Source: JBGTHB01 sp041746415
GTDB taxonomy: Bacteria > Pseudomonadota > Gammaproteobacteria > Coxiellales > Coxiellaceae
DNA: 12,477 nt
Reading direction: 5' to 3'
NCBI GenBank assembly: GCA_041746415.1
Contig: JBGTHB010000181.1
Coordinates: forward strand, 1 to 12,477
The position numbers were made by a program, and so were the translations under genes. This document shows positions 6,840-12,477 of this stretch, piece by piece. The notes beneath the pieces were generated by a model. It saw only the letters and a program-made list of their open reading frames with translations. It did no database searches and was not told the origin of the DNA. The first letter of the stretch is position 1. The number at the start of each line of letters is the position of its first letter.

Positions 6840-6863
6840 AATCTATTGATTGGCTGCAAAAGC

Positions 6864-6914
6864 GTTGGGCTGCGAAGACTCAACCCTCAGTACCAAGTGT
6901 GTAGGTTGGGTTAA
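6864..6914. repeat. Degenerate GTTGGG/CAACCC repeat in the asd downstream spacer
   Basis: The spacer 6840-7071 has no gene. Near its start GTTGGG (6864-6869), CTCAACCC (6879-6886) and GTAGGTTGGGTTAA (6901-6914) resemble arms of the widespread intergenic palindrome that pairs GTTGGGTT with AACCCAAC. The arms are broken: AACCC at 6882-6886 can pair with GGGTT at 6908-6912 across a 21-base loop, giving only a weak hairpin. No T-run follows directly, so I do not call a terminator. Confidence 0.3.
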
Positions 6915-7011
6915 AGGTGGAGCGGCTGTATTTCGTAATGACGCATCATTATAAAGCTACCTTAATCTTTTGTTTGTTTATTTTCAAAACAGTAACCAGC
7001 TGTTTGATTTT

Positions 7012-7041
7012 TTAAGGCATGGTTAATTTTTATTTTATAAT
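7012..7041 (+). promoter_or_regulatory. Candidate promoter for the HAD-like gene
   Basis: A perfect TATAAT lies at 7036-7041, with a weak -35 TTAAGG at 7012-7017 (18-base spacing). A start near 7048 gives a 24-base leader containing AAGGA (7063-7066). It indicates that the gene at 7072 is transcribed on its own, not with asd. Confidence 0.45.
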
Positions 7042-7071
7042 CTGAAAGTAGATTCAACAGCAAGGATAATT

Positions 7072-8316
7072 ATGCCAATTATTGCGATTGAAACTAACGC
7101 GGTAATTACCGTTTGCAAAGATGAAAAATACCTTCCCACCTCTGCATTGTATGATGTGATTAAACATGCGCAGTCGAATAAGAAATTAAAATTAATTTTT
7201 TATATTAGGGCTGTTGTTGATGGCGAGCACAAGCATGCGCTGGTTGATTGCTGGGATAAGGAAGAAAAGCGCGAATATAAAGCTTTAGAAGCAGCGCTTA
7301 AAGGGCTGTTGCAACCGTATTTAGTTGAATCGTCTTACGAAATTAGGTGGTACGAAATTAAAGATGAGACAGCACTATTTGAAGATAGTGGGATATTAGA
7401 GAAGGCCACAACAATTGCTGCAGTAACAGTAGAGCCTTGCTTAGTTGCGGCTTTCAAAGAGTGTGAAATAACTGTTTTTTCTCCAGGCCGTGGTGGTGAA
7501 ATTGATAGTGTTGATCTAGTATCTTTACAATCCTGTTTTTTTGCTGATAAAGATTATTCTCATGCTGTGTTAGTGGTGGATTTTGATGAAGTATTCAGTG
7601 CTACGAGTCGTGCGTTAGATTGTGAATCAACCCAAGTAAGTGAAATTTTCTTGGAAAACTTTACTGAAATATATGCTGGCGTCAAAAAAAAATATAATAC
7701 TGTGGAAGTTTGCATCTTAACTGCACGGGATAAAGCACTTGAAGCACCACAAGGACATAAGCACTATTATTTTTCTGTCGCAGCGTTATGTGAAGTATTG
7801 CGAGAAAAGCATAAGATTGATATTCAAGATAAAAATTGTTTTTTTGTAGGAGGAGAACGTTTACGCGACAGTTCAAAAGCAGATTTTATTTATAGCAAAT
7901 TTCAAGAAAAGCGTGTTATTTTTTTTGATGATCAAACAAGATTTTTAGTTTATGCTGATTGCTTGCAGAATTGTGTGACAATACAGGTCGGTTTGCGAGG
8001 AGATTTTAGCAGGTTGGATGCAGATAAATTATTTGCATTGGCTGATCCGGTTGTATACGAGCGTTTCAAGGAAGCTGAAGATTTTTCAGAGTCTGAATCT
8101 GAATCTGACTTTGAAGAAGCAAGCTTTCAAAAATGGTGGGAAAGTGAAAGCCCAGCAAATCAACAAATCACAGCAAGACCCTCTACAGTGAGTCGATATG
8201 GTTTATATTCTGCGCCAGTCAGTAACGCTAACACAGCGCAAGCGGCTGCAGAGGCGAAGGTCATAGCAGATAGAAATGACAGCGAGGTGCTGGAACTGTT
8301 GCCGTATACTTGTTAA
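7072..8316 (+). CDS. HAD-superfamily-like protein of unknown role
   Basis: 414 residues, start fixed by AGGA 6 bases upstream. No signal peptide or membrane segment, so it is cytosolic or exported by a non-Sec route. I do not recognise the whole protein. All four motifs of the haloacid-dehalogenase fold are visible in order: motif I VVDFDEVF (D170, D172), motif II ILTAR (T217), motif III SSKADF (K269) and motif IV FFDDQ (D286, D287). That predicts an aspartate-based phosphatase or phosphotransferase. Before it lies a roughly 105-residue alpha/beta region I cannot assign. After it come an acidic serine-rich stretch (residues 340-346, ESESESD, then FEEAS) and an Ala-rich tail ending in cysteine. 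The gene stands alone with its own promoter between asd and the dsb-like pair, breaking the asd-fimV neighbourhood. A secreted effector is plausible for a host-associated bacterium but is inference. Confidence 0.85.
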   Translation: MPIIAIETNAVITVCKDEKYLPTSALYDVIKHAQSNKKLKLIFYIRAVVDGEHKHALVDCWDKEEKREYKALEAALKGLLQPYLVESSYEIRWYEIKDETALFEDSGILEKATTIAAVTVEPCLVAAFKECEITVFSPGRGGEIDSVDLVSLQSCFFADKDYSHAVLVVDFDEVFSATSRALDCESTQVSEIFLENFTEIYAGVKKKYNTVEVCILTARDKALEAPQGHKHYYFSVAALCEVLREKHKIDIQDKNCFFVGGERLRDSSKADFIYSKFQEKRVIFFDDQTRFLVYADCLQNCVTIQVGLRGDFSRLDADKLFALADPVVYERFKEAEDFSESESESDFEEASFQKWWESESPANQQITARPSTVSRYGLYSAPVSNANTAQAAAEAKVIADRNDSEVLELLPYTC

Positions 8317-8720
8317 GTACCCCGACGTGCTAACCACAAAAAAGCCGCCTGCACCAAAAAGCCAATTAATCCGAGCAACGGCAACGTAATAAAGCCCAAT
8401 AGTTGTAAATGAATATCACTACAGGAAGGGCCAGCACCACACACATTGATGGGCGCAAAACCAGGAATCATTTGTTCTAAGTATTGATACAGCGAAAATA
8501 CCGCACCAATAATTGGCAATGGTAGTATATATGGCACGATGTGTTTGTCATCACGAAAACAAGCAATACCCAAAATAATGGTTAATGGAAATAAACAAAT
8601 ACGTTGATACCAACATAGGTGACATACAGGCCACGCTAATACTTCACTTAGATACAAGGTAGCTAACGTACCAATAAGACTAATCAGCCAAGCGAAATAC
8701 AAACTGTAATTTTTTAACAT
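8313..8720 (-). CDS. DsbB/BdbC-like disulfide-forming membrane protein
   Basis: 135 residues, the short BdbC-type form (E. coli DsbB is about 176). Integral inner-membrane protein with about four membrane segments (near 7-24, 41-55, 61-80 and 105-130). In the family it reoxidises a periplasmic DsbA partner and passes electrons to quinone. The first redox pair is C33/C36 in CHLCWYQR and the second is C94/C100 in the periplasmic loop (CGAGPSC), both intact. The tail is positively charged (ARR). It lies 29 bases behind the DsbA-like gene on the same strand with a Shine-Dalgarno AAGGA, so the two are co-transcribed and presumably a cognate pair. Its stop overlaps that of the convergent HAD-like gene by 4 bases. 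Confidence 0.92.
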   Translation of the reverse strand: MLKNYSLYFAWLISLIGTLATLYLSEVLAWPVCHLCWYQRICLFPLTIILGIACFRDDKHIVPYILPLPIIGAVFSLYQYLEQMIPGFAPINVCGAGPSCSDIHLQLLGFITLPLLGLIGFLVQAAFLWLARRGT

Positions 8721-8737
8721 CCTTGTCCTTGTCTCCG

Positions 8738-8753
8738 GTAACTGAGTAGTTAC
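8738..8753 (-). other. Six-base-pair hairpin between the dsb-like genes
   Basis: GTAACT and AGTTAC form a perfect inverted repeat around a four-base loop. It covers the stop codon of the DsbA-like gene (8752-8750) and sits just before the Shine-Dalgarno of the DsbB-like gene. It is not followed by a T-run, so it is not an intrinsic terminator. It may affect coupling or mRNA stability, or be chance. Confidence 0.35.
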
Positions 8754-9397
8754 GTTGTTTGCGAAATCAAGTTACGCACGCCTTTCATAGACAATTTTTT
8801 AAGTTTGTGGCCGTTTATATAAATAGTTGGTGTGGCCACGGGTTGCATTATTTTGCCGGCCAAGGTGAGATTGTCATTAATTTTTGAATTGAATTTGCCG
8901 CTGATCATGCACTCGCTTAGTTTGTTTTGATCTGCAGCAGGGACGGCAGCACCAGCGTATTGCAATAAGCGAGATGTGGTTGCCCAGTCTTGGTCTTCAG
9001 CGAGTTGATGGTCGTAAACGTATTTAACAAAAGGGAAAAAATATTGCGGATTTTGATCATATAAACAGTAAGCCGCATTGGCTGCCGGTGTTGAGCCAGG
9101 AATAAAAGCCAATAAAATAACTGAATATTTAGCTTTACCCGGTTTAATAAAATCCGCTTCAATTTGTGGGAAAAGTGTTTTGTTGTAAATTTGACAGTTG
9201 CCACATTTTAAATCTTCAAAAGCAACAATTTGTGTTTTGGCATAAGTGTTGCCCAATGAGGGTGCTGTTGCGGTGTTAATTGCGACCGCTTGTCCTAAGT
9301 GGGCGTGGGGACGAAATACTATAAATGCAACGGCGCCAATAACAAGCACAACGACTAAAGTAATAAGGGTAATGATTTGTTTTGTGCCTGAAGCCAT
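8750..9397 (-). CDS. DsbA/BdbD-like membrane-anchored thiol oxidase
   Basis: 215 residues from the ATG at 9397-9395, which has AGGA six bases upstream. An in-frame ATG 14 codons earlier lacks such a site and would put charged residues before the membrane helix. One N-terminal hydrophobic segment (about 8-28) is an uncleaved anchor or signal. The rest is a thioredoxin-fold, DsbA_3/Thioredoxin_4-type domain: CGNC at C65-C68 after VAFEDLK, and the cis-proline loop VATPTIYINGHKL with Pro190. C111 and C163 could form a further disulfide, as in some members of this family. It probably oxidises exported proteins and is recharged by the DsbB-like partner encoded next. A reductase or isomerase role cannot be excluded from sequence. 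Divergent from the fimV-like gene with 94 bases between. Confidence 0.92.
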   Translation of the reverse strand: MASGTKQIITLITLVVVLVIGAVAFIVFRPHAHLGQAVAINTATAPSLGNTYAKTQIVAFEDLKCGNCQIYNKTLFPQIEADFIKPGKAKYSVILLAFIPGSTPAANAAYCLYDQNPQYFFPFVKYVYDHQLAEDQDWATTSRLLQYAGAAVPAADQNKLSECMISGKFNSKINDNLTLAGKIMQPVATPTIYINGHKLKKLSMKGVRNLISQTT

Positions 9398-9432
9398 GAT
9401 CAGTCCTGCTCTTAAATGATAATTTGAGCATA

Positions 9433-9460
9433 TTAGCATGTAATTAAATTATGATATAGT
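9433..9460 (+). promoter_or_regulatory. Candidate extended -10 promoter for fimV-like-truA-accD-folC
   Basis: TGATATAGT gives an extended -10 (TATAGT at 9455-9460), with a partial -35 TTAGCA at 9433-9438 and 16-base spacing. It would start transcription near 9467, about 25 bases before the GTG at 9492. Confidence 0.4.
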
Positions 9461-9491
9461 AAGCCGCAAAATCCCAACAGGAGATCACCAC

Positions 9492-10301
9492 GTGAAACGC
9501 CGCCTTATTTTGTTAGTCCTAACCAGTTTATTTATATTTAGTTTTGTGGCGTATGCCGAAGAAGGTGATTCACAACAAGTGCCAGTGCAAGCGTACGAAC
9601 AAGCAAGTAGCGATGCTGCGCCAAGTGATGCTGCTACAGCGACTACTGCCCCCAATGCGGCAACGACAGCAAAGACTACAACTAAGGCACAAACTGTGCC
9701 AGCGCCGCCAACCACTGACAATAGTTTAGAAATGAAAACGCTGCAAGCACAGTTAGCGCAATTAAATCAAAACGCGATTAGTTTTCAACAGAAGATGGAT
9801 GAGAAAATTTTATTAATCACTAATCAAATGAACACCAACCAAACTGAGTTGCAGCGCTTGGAAAAAGCATTGATGTTATTGGATCAGGAAGTGCAAGCAC
9901 TGCAGCAAAAACCCGGTGTTACGGCTTTGGCACCGGCAGCAACCACCCATCCCCGTGCTGGAAATTCATTTAAATTGTTGTCATTTTGGGAACAGCGCAT
10001 CGGTCGCTGGGGCGTATTGGTTGCGATGATTGTCGTGTTAGTCATATTAATATTTTTAACACGATGGGTATTGCTTAAAAAGGGCAAGCGCAAAGAGGAC
10101 ATAGATGCTAAAGATGACACCCAAGGTGAATATGATTATATGGGCAGCGAAGAAAGCATTCCGGCGAAATTAAATTTAGCGCGTGCTTACATAAAAATGG
10201 AAGATTATGAACAAGCGGAAACGCTGTTGCGCGAAGTGATTAAAAAAGGCAGCAAACAACAACAGCAGGAGGCACAAGTGTTATTGGACCAGTGTCAATG
10301 A
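9492..10301 (+). CDS. Minimal FimV-like inner-membrane protein
   Basis: 269 residues with a GTG start at 9492, preceded by AGGAG at 9479-9483. Order of parts: signal peptide 1-22 (ending VAYA before EEG), a low-complexity Ala/Thr/Pro linker to about 75, a Gln/Leu-rich coiled coil (about 78-138), a second linker, one membrane segment (about 173-192, then KKGKRK) and a C-terminal helical repeat (223-269: PAKLNLARAYIKMEDYEQAE ...). That last part matches the conserved C-terminal domain of FimV, which in Pseudomonas is cytoplasmic and supports type IV pilus assembly and polar organisation. Full-length FimV is much longer (roughly 900 residues) and has a periplasmic LysM domain; neither is present here. 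Position directly before truA supports the assignment. Function in pili is inference, since no pilus gene is in the window. Confidence 0.82.
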   Translation: MKRRLILLVLTSLFIFSFVAYAEEGDSQQVPVQAYEQASSDAAPSDAATATTAPNAATTAKTTTKAQTVPAPPTTDNSLEMKTLQAQLAQLNQNAISFQQKMDEKILLITNQMNTNQTELQRLEKALMLLDQEVQALQQKPGVTALAPAATTHPRAGNSFKLLSFWEQRIGRWGVLVAMIVVLVILIFLTRWVLLKKGKRKEDIDAKDDTQGEYDYMGSEESIPAKLNLARAYIKMEDYEQAETLLREVIKKGSKQQQQEAQVLLDQCQ

Positions 10302-11095
10302 CACACCGGGTTGCGTTAGGTGTTGCTTACGATGGCAGTGCTTATCATGGTTGGCAAGCGCAAACGGGTTTATCGACAGTACAAGCAGCACTTGAAAAAG
10401 CCTTATCATTTGTGGCCAACGAACCCATTCATATTCATTGTGCGGGAAGAACCGATGCTGGCGTGCACGCCAGTGAACAAGTTTTGCATTTTGATACTCA
10501 CGTTGAACGTACCGATCACGCTTGGATTTTTGGTGCCAATAGTAATTTGCCGCACGACATCAGTATATTATGGGCTAAAAATGTTGCTGAAAATTTTCAT
10601 GCCCGTTATTCGGCACGTGCTAGACGCTATAGATATATTATTTACAATGATAAAATTCGACCGGCTATTTTACGCAATGGATTAACCTGGTGTAATAGGC
10701 CATTAAATGAAAAAAAAATGGCGCAGGCAGCGCAGTACTTACTGGGTGAGCACGATTTTAGCTCGTTTCGTGGCGCCAGTTGTCAGGCGCGTCATGCGTT
10801 ACGCGAGTTGATCCAAATTCATGTTGTACGTCGTGGCCGACTTATTATCATCGAGTTACAGGCTAACGCCTTTTTACAGCATATGGTGCGCAATATTGTT
10901 GGTGTATTAACTGAAGTGGGTTATGGTGAGCAGCCGCCACAGTGGGTGGAAGCGGTATTGAGTGCGCGGGATCGCACCAAGGCTGGTGTTACCATGACGC
11001 CGAATGGGTTATATTTAGTTGAGGTGAGCTACCCCCCGCAGTTTCACTTACCGAAACAGCCTATGGGTCCATATTTCTTGCAAGGGTTAACATAA
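10298..11095 (+). CDS. truA: tRNA pseudouridine(38-40) synthase TruA
   Basis: 265 residues from the ATG at 10298, which overlaps the fimV-like stop as ATGA. A GTG two codons earlier has worse spacing to the TTGGA at 10284-10288. TruA converts uridines 38-40 in the tRNA anticodon arm to pseudouridine. The start RVALGVAYDGSAYHGWQ is diagnostic. The catalytic aspartate is D53 in CAGRTDAGVHA. RARRYRYIIYN, HDFSSFRGASCQA and FLQHMVRNIVGVL complete the signature set. Length matches E. coli (about 270). It is co-transcribed with its neighbours: its stop overlaps the accD start by one base (TAATG). In many gammaproteobacteria trpF follows truA, but it is absent here. Confidence 0.97.
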   Translation: MTHRVALGVAYDGSAYHGWQAQTGLSTVQAALEKALSFVANEPIHIHCAGRTDAGVHASEQVLHFDTHVERTDHAWIFGANSNLPHDISILWAKNVAENFHARYSARARRYRYIIYNDKIRPAILRNGLTWCNRPLNEKKMAQAAQYLLGEHDFSSFRGASCQARHALRELIQIHVVRRGRLIIIELQANAFLQHMVRNIVGVLTEVGYGEQPPQWVEAVLSARDRTKAGVTMTPNGLYLVEVSYPPQFHLPKQPMGPYFLQGLT

Positions 11096-11949
11096 TGAGT
11101 TGGTTTAAAAAACTATTACCCAAGATCTCTACTAATAAAAAGAAAGGCGTGCCAGAAGGTGTATGGAGTAAGTGCCCTGAATGCCAGGCCATTCTCTATG
11201 CTGCTGAGCTGGAAAAAAATTTAGCGGTGTGTCCAAAGTGCGAATACCATTTACGCATTAATGCCCGTAAGCGCCTAGACTGGTTTTTAGATGAGTCGTC
11301 GCAACAAGAATTAGCTGGCTCAGTTAGGGCCGTTGATCGACTTAAATTCCGTGATTCAAAAAAATATAAAGACCGCTTAAATGACGCGCGCAAAACCACG
11401 GGTGAAGAAGAAGCACTTATTGTTATGCGCGGCAAAATATACAACTTGCCAATTGTGGCTTGCGCATTTGAGTTTGGTTTTATTGGTGGTTCAATGAGCG
11501 CTGCTGTTGGTGAACGTTTTGTGATTGGCGTACAAGCCGCGTTAGCAGATAACGTTCCTTTTATTTGTTTTACCACCAGCGGTGGGGCGCGTATGCAAGA
11601 AGGTTTATTCTCCCTGTTTCAAATGGCGAAAACATCGGCAGTATTAACGCAATTGGCTGCGGCCCAGTTGCCTTATATGACCGTGTTAACTGATCCCACT
11701 ATGGGAGGTGTGTCAGCCTCTTTAGCCACCTTAGGCGATATCATTATTGCAGAGCCAAAAGCATTAATTGGTTTTTCTGGCCCGCGTGTTATAGAACAAA
11801 CCATTCGTCACACTTTGCCAGAAGGGTTTCAGCGCAGTGAGTTTTTATTACAACATGGTGCTATTGATATGATCGTGGATCGACGCCATATGAAACAAAC
11901 TGTGTATTCTATTTTATCTGAGTTGTTGCATAAAAATCCGCATGAATAA
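11095..11949 (+). CDS. accD: Acetyl-CoA carboxylase carboxyltransferase subunit beta
   Basis: 284 residues, slightly shorter than the E. coli protein (304). With AccA it forms the carboxyltransferase that moves carboxyl from biotin to acetyl-CoA, the first step of fatty acid synthesis. The N-terminal zinc ribbon is intact (C27, C30, C46, C49: KCPEC and CPKC). The crotonase-like core has TTSGGARMQEG, with DPTMGGVSASLATLGDIII further on, and GFSGPRVIEQTI, which forms the CoA site. GAIDMIVDRR lies near the end. The start overlaps the truA stop, and the reading frame runs 8 bases into folC. The first residues MSWFKKLLPKI are typical. Confidence 0.98.
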   Translation: MSWFKKLLPKISTNKKKGVPEGVWSKCPECQAILYAAELEKNLAVCPKCEYHLRINARKRLDWFLDESSQQELAGSVRAVDRLKFRDSKKYKDRLNDARKTTGEEEALIVMRGKIYNLPIVACAFEFGFIGGSMSAAVGERFVIGVQAALADNVPFICFTTSGGARMQEGLFSLFQMAKTSAVLTQLAAAQLPYMTVLTDPTMGGVSASLATLGDIIIAEPKALIGFSGPRVIEQTIRHTLPEGFQRSEFLLQHGAIDMIVDRRHMKQTVYSILSELLHKNPHE

Positions 11950-12477
11950 AACGCTGGCCGATTGGTTAGATTATTTGGGCGAAGCGCATATTTCCGCTTT
12001 CAATTATGGTTTGCAGCGCATTGAGCGGGTGGCGCTGCAATTAGCCATGCCGCCCTTTACTGTGCCAGTCATTACTGTGGTGGGCACAAATGGTAAAGGT
12101 ACAACGGTGCGCACTCTTGAGTTAATTTACTTAGCCGCAGGTTATAAAGTTGCGGCTTACACTTCGCCACATTTAGAACAATTTAATGAGCGCTTGCGGA
12201 TTAATAACGTTGCGGTTAATGACGCGCTTTGGGTGGGTGCATTTGAAAAAATCGAAGCTGCCCGAGGTGAGATTAAAACGCAATTGAGTTTTTTTGAATT
12301 TGTGACTTTAGCTGCATTAATTATTTGCCAACAACAACCACTGGATCTGCTGTTGCTTGAAGCGGGTTTAGGCGGACGTTTAGATGCCACGCGCATTATT
12401 AAAAATGATATTACTATTTTAACGTCAGTGGGATTAGATCACACTGAAATATTGGGCAAGGATCGCGAAAAAATTGC
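11942..12477 (+). CDS. folC: Folylpolyglutamate / dihydrofolate synthase (5' part)
   Basis: The first 178 residues are visible and the frame is open at the window edge, out of about 420 expected. FolC adds pteroate to glutamate and extends the polyglutamate tail of folates using ATP. The start MNKTLADWLDYL overlaps the end of accD by 8 bases without a good Shine-Dalgarno, so translation probably depends on accD. The P-loop is GTNGKGT (48-54), and TSPHLEQFNERLRIN follows (from 74). The E-GLGGRLDATR motif differs from the usual DATN in its last residue. SVGLDHTEILGKDREKIA at the edge is also typical. accD-folC order is conserved in gammaproteobacteria. Confidence 0.96.
   Translation, partial: MNKTLADWLDYLGEAHISAFNYGLQRIERVALQLAMPPFTVPVITVVGTNGKGTTVRTLELIYLAAGYKVAAYTSPHLEQFNERLRINNVAVNDALWVGAFEKIEAARGEIKTQLSFFEFVTLAALIICQQQPLDLLLLEAGLGGRLDATRIIKNDITILTSVGLDHTEILGKDREKI

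Noticed and set aside
6840..6914. Possible intrinsic terminator after asd
   Set aside because: The best pairing is five base pairs across a 21-base loop, with no immediate T-run.
7011..7029. TTAA and TTAAT spaced 11 bases apart upstream of the HAD-like gene, recalling the PmrA box of Legionella effectors
   Set aside because: The first half-site matches the remembered consensus in only about four of nine positions, and TTAA is frequent in this AT-rich spacer. Not enough to call a site.
9398..9439. Fourteen-residue N-terminal extension of the DsbA-like protein
   Set aside because: The upstream ATG lacks a Shine-Dalgarno, while the inner ATG has AGGA at proper spacing and gives a normal short N-terminus before the membrane helix.
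9485..9721. 78-codon antisense frame rich in Ala and Val over the fimV-like gene
   Set aside because: It mirrors the low-complexity Ala/Thr coding of the sense gene, has no ribosome binding site or promoter, and overlaps a gene with clear domain evidence.
11196..11576. 126-codon antisense frame within accD
   Set aside because: It lies wholly inside a well-supported gene, and its translation has no recognisable family features.
1..12477. CRISPR arrays, tRNA or rRNA genes, insertion sequences
   Set aside because: No regularly spaced repeats, no cloverleaf-like segment and no transposase-like frame was seen in reading both strands.

Overview
The window looks like a chromosomal segment of a gammaproteobacterium, AT-leaning in codon use (many TTA, ATT and AAA codons). 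Gene order (rpsF-rpsR-rplI-dnaB-alr; asd ... fimV-like-truA-accD-folC), an SdhE-type FAD assembly factor and a truncated FimV-like protein fit the Legionellales/Coxiella side of the class. That placement rests on remembered gene order and is an inference. No mobile element, CRISPR array, rRNA or tRNA was seen, and no gene-free stretch exceeds 300 bases.

Layout. 1-135 is the 5' end of an unrecognised minus-strand gene, divergent from a small exported six-cysteine protein (273-701). 829-4308 is a tight plus-strand housekeeping cluster: ribosomal proteins bS6, bS18 and bL9, replicative helicase DnaB and alanine racemase, with a good sigma70-type promoter and a strong leader hairpin in front of rpsF. 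sdhE (4351-4608) meets a minus-strand udk-smr pair tail to tail. 5808-6839 is asd, followed by a 232-base spacer and an unrecognised 414-residue protein with a complete set of HAD-superfamily motifs (7072-8316). A minus-strand pair encodes a DsbB/BdbC-like and a DsbA/BdbD-like protein (8313-9397). The window ends with a plus-strand run of overlapping genes: fimV-like, truA, accD and folC (cut by the window edge).

How the genes relate. In many gammaproteobacteria asd, fimV, truA, (trpF), accD and folC lie together. Here asd is separated from fimV by the HAD-type gene and the dsb-like pair, fimV is reduced to a signal peptide, coiled coil, membrane segment and C-terminal helical motif, and no trp gene lies between truA and accD. 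The lineage-specific material is therefore in two places: the exported six-cysteine protein, which carries an apparent internal duplication, and the 6840-9397 insertion. The HAD-like protein, with its acidic Ser/Glu stretch and its isolation among housekeeping genes, is the best candidate for something undescribed, possibly a host-directed protein. The sequence does not prove that.
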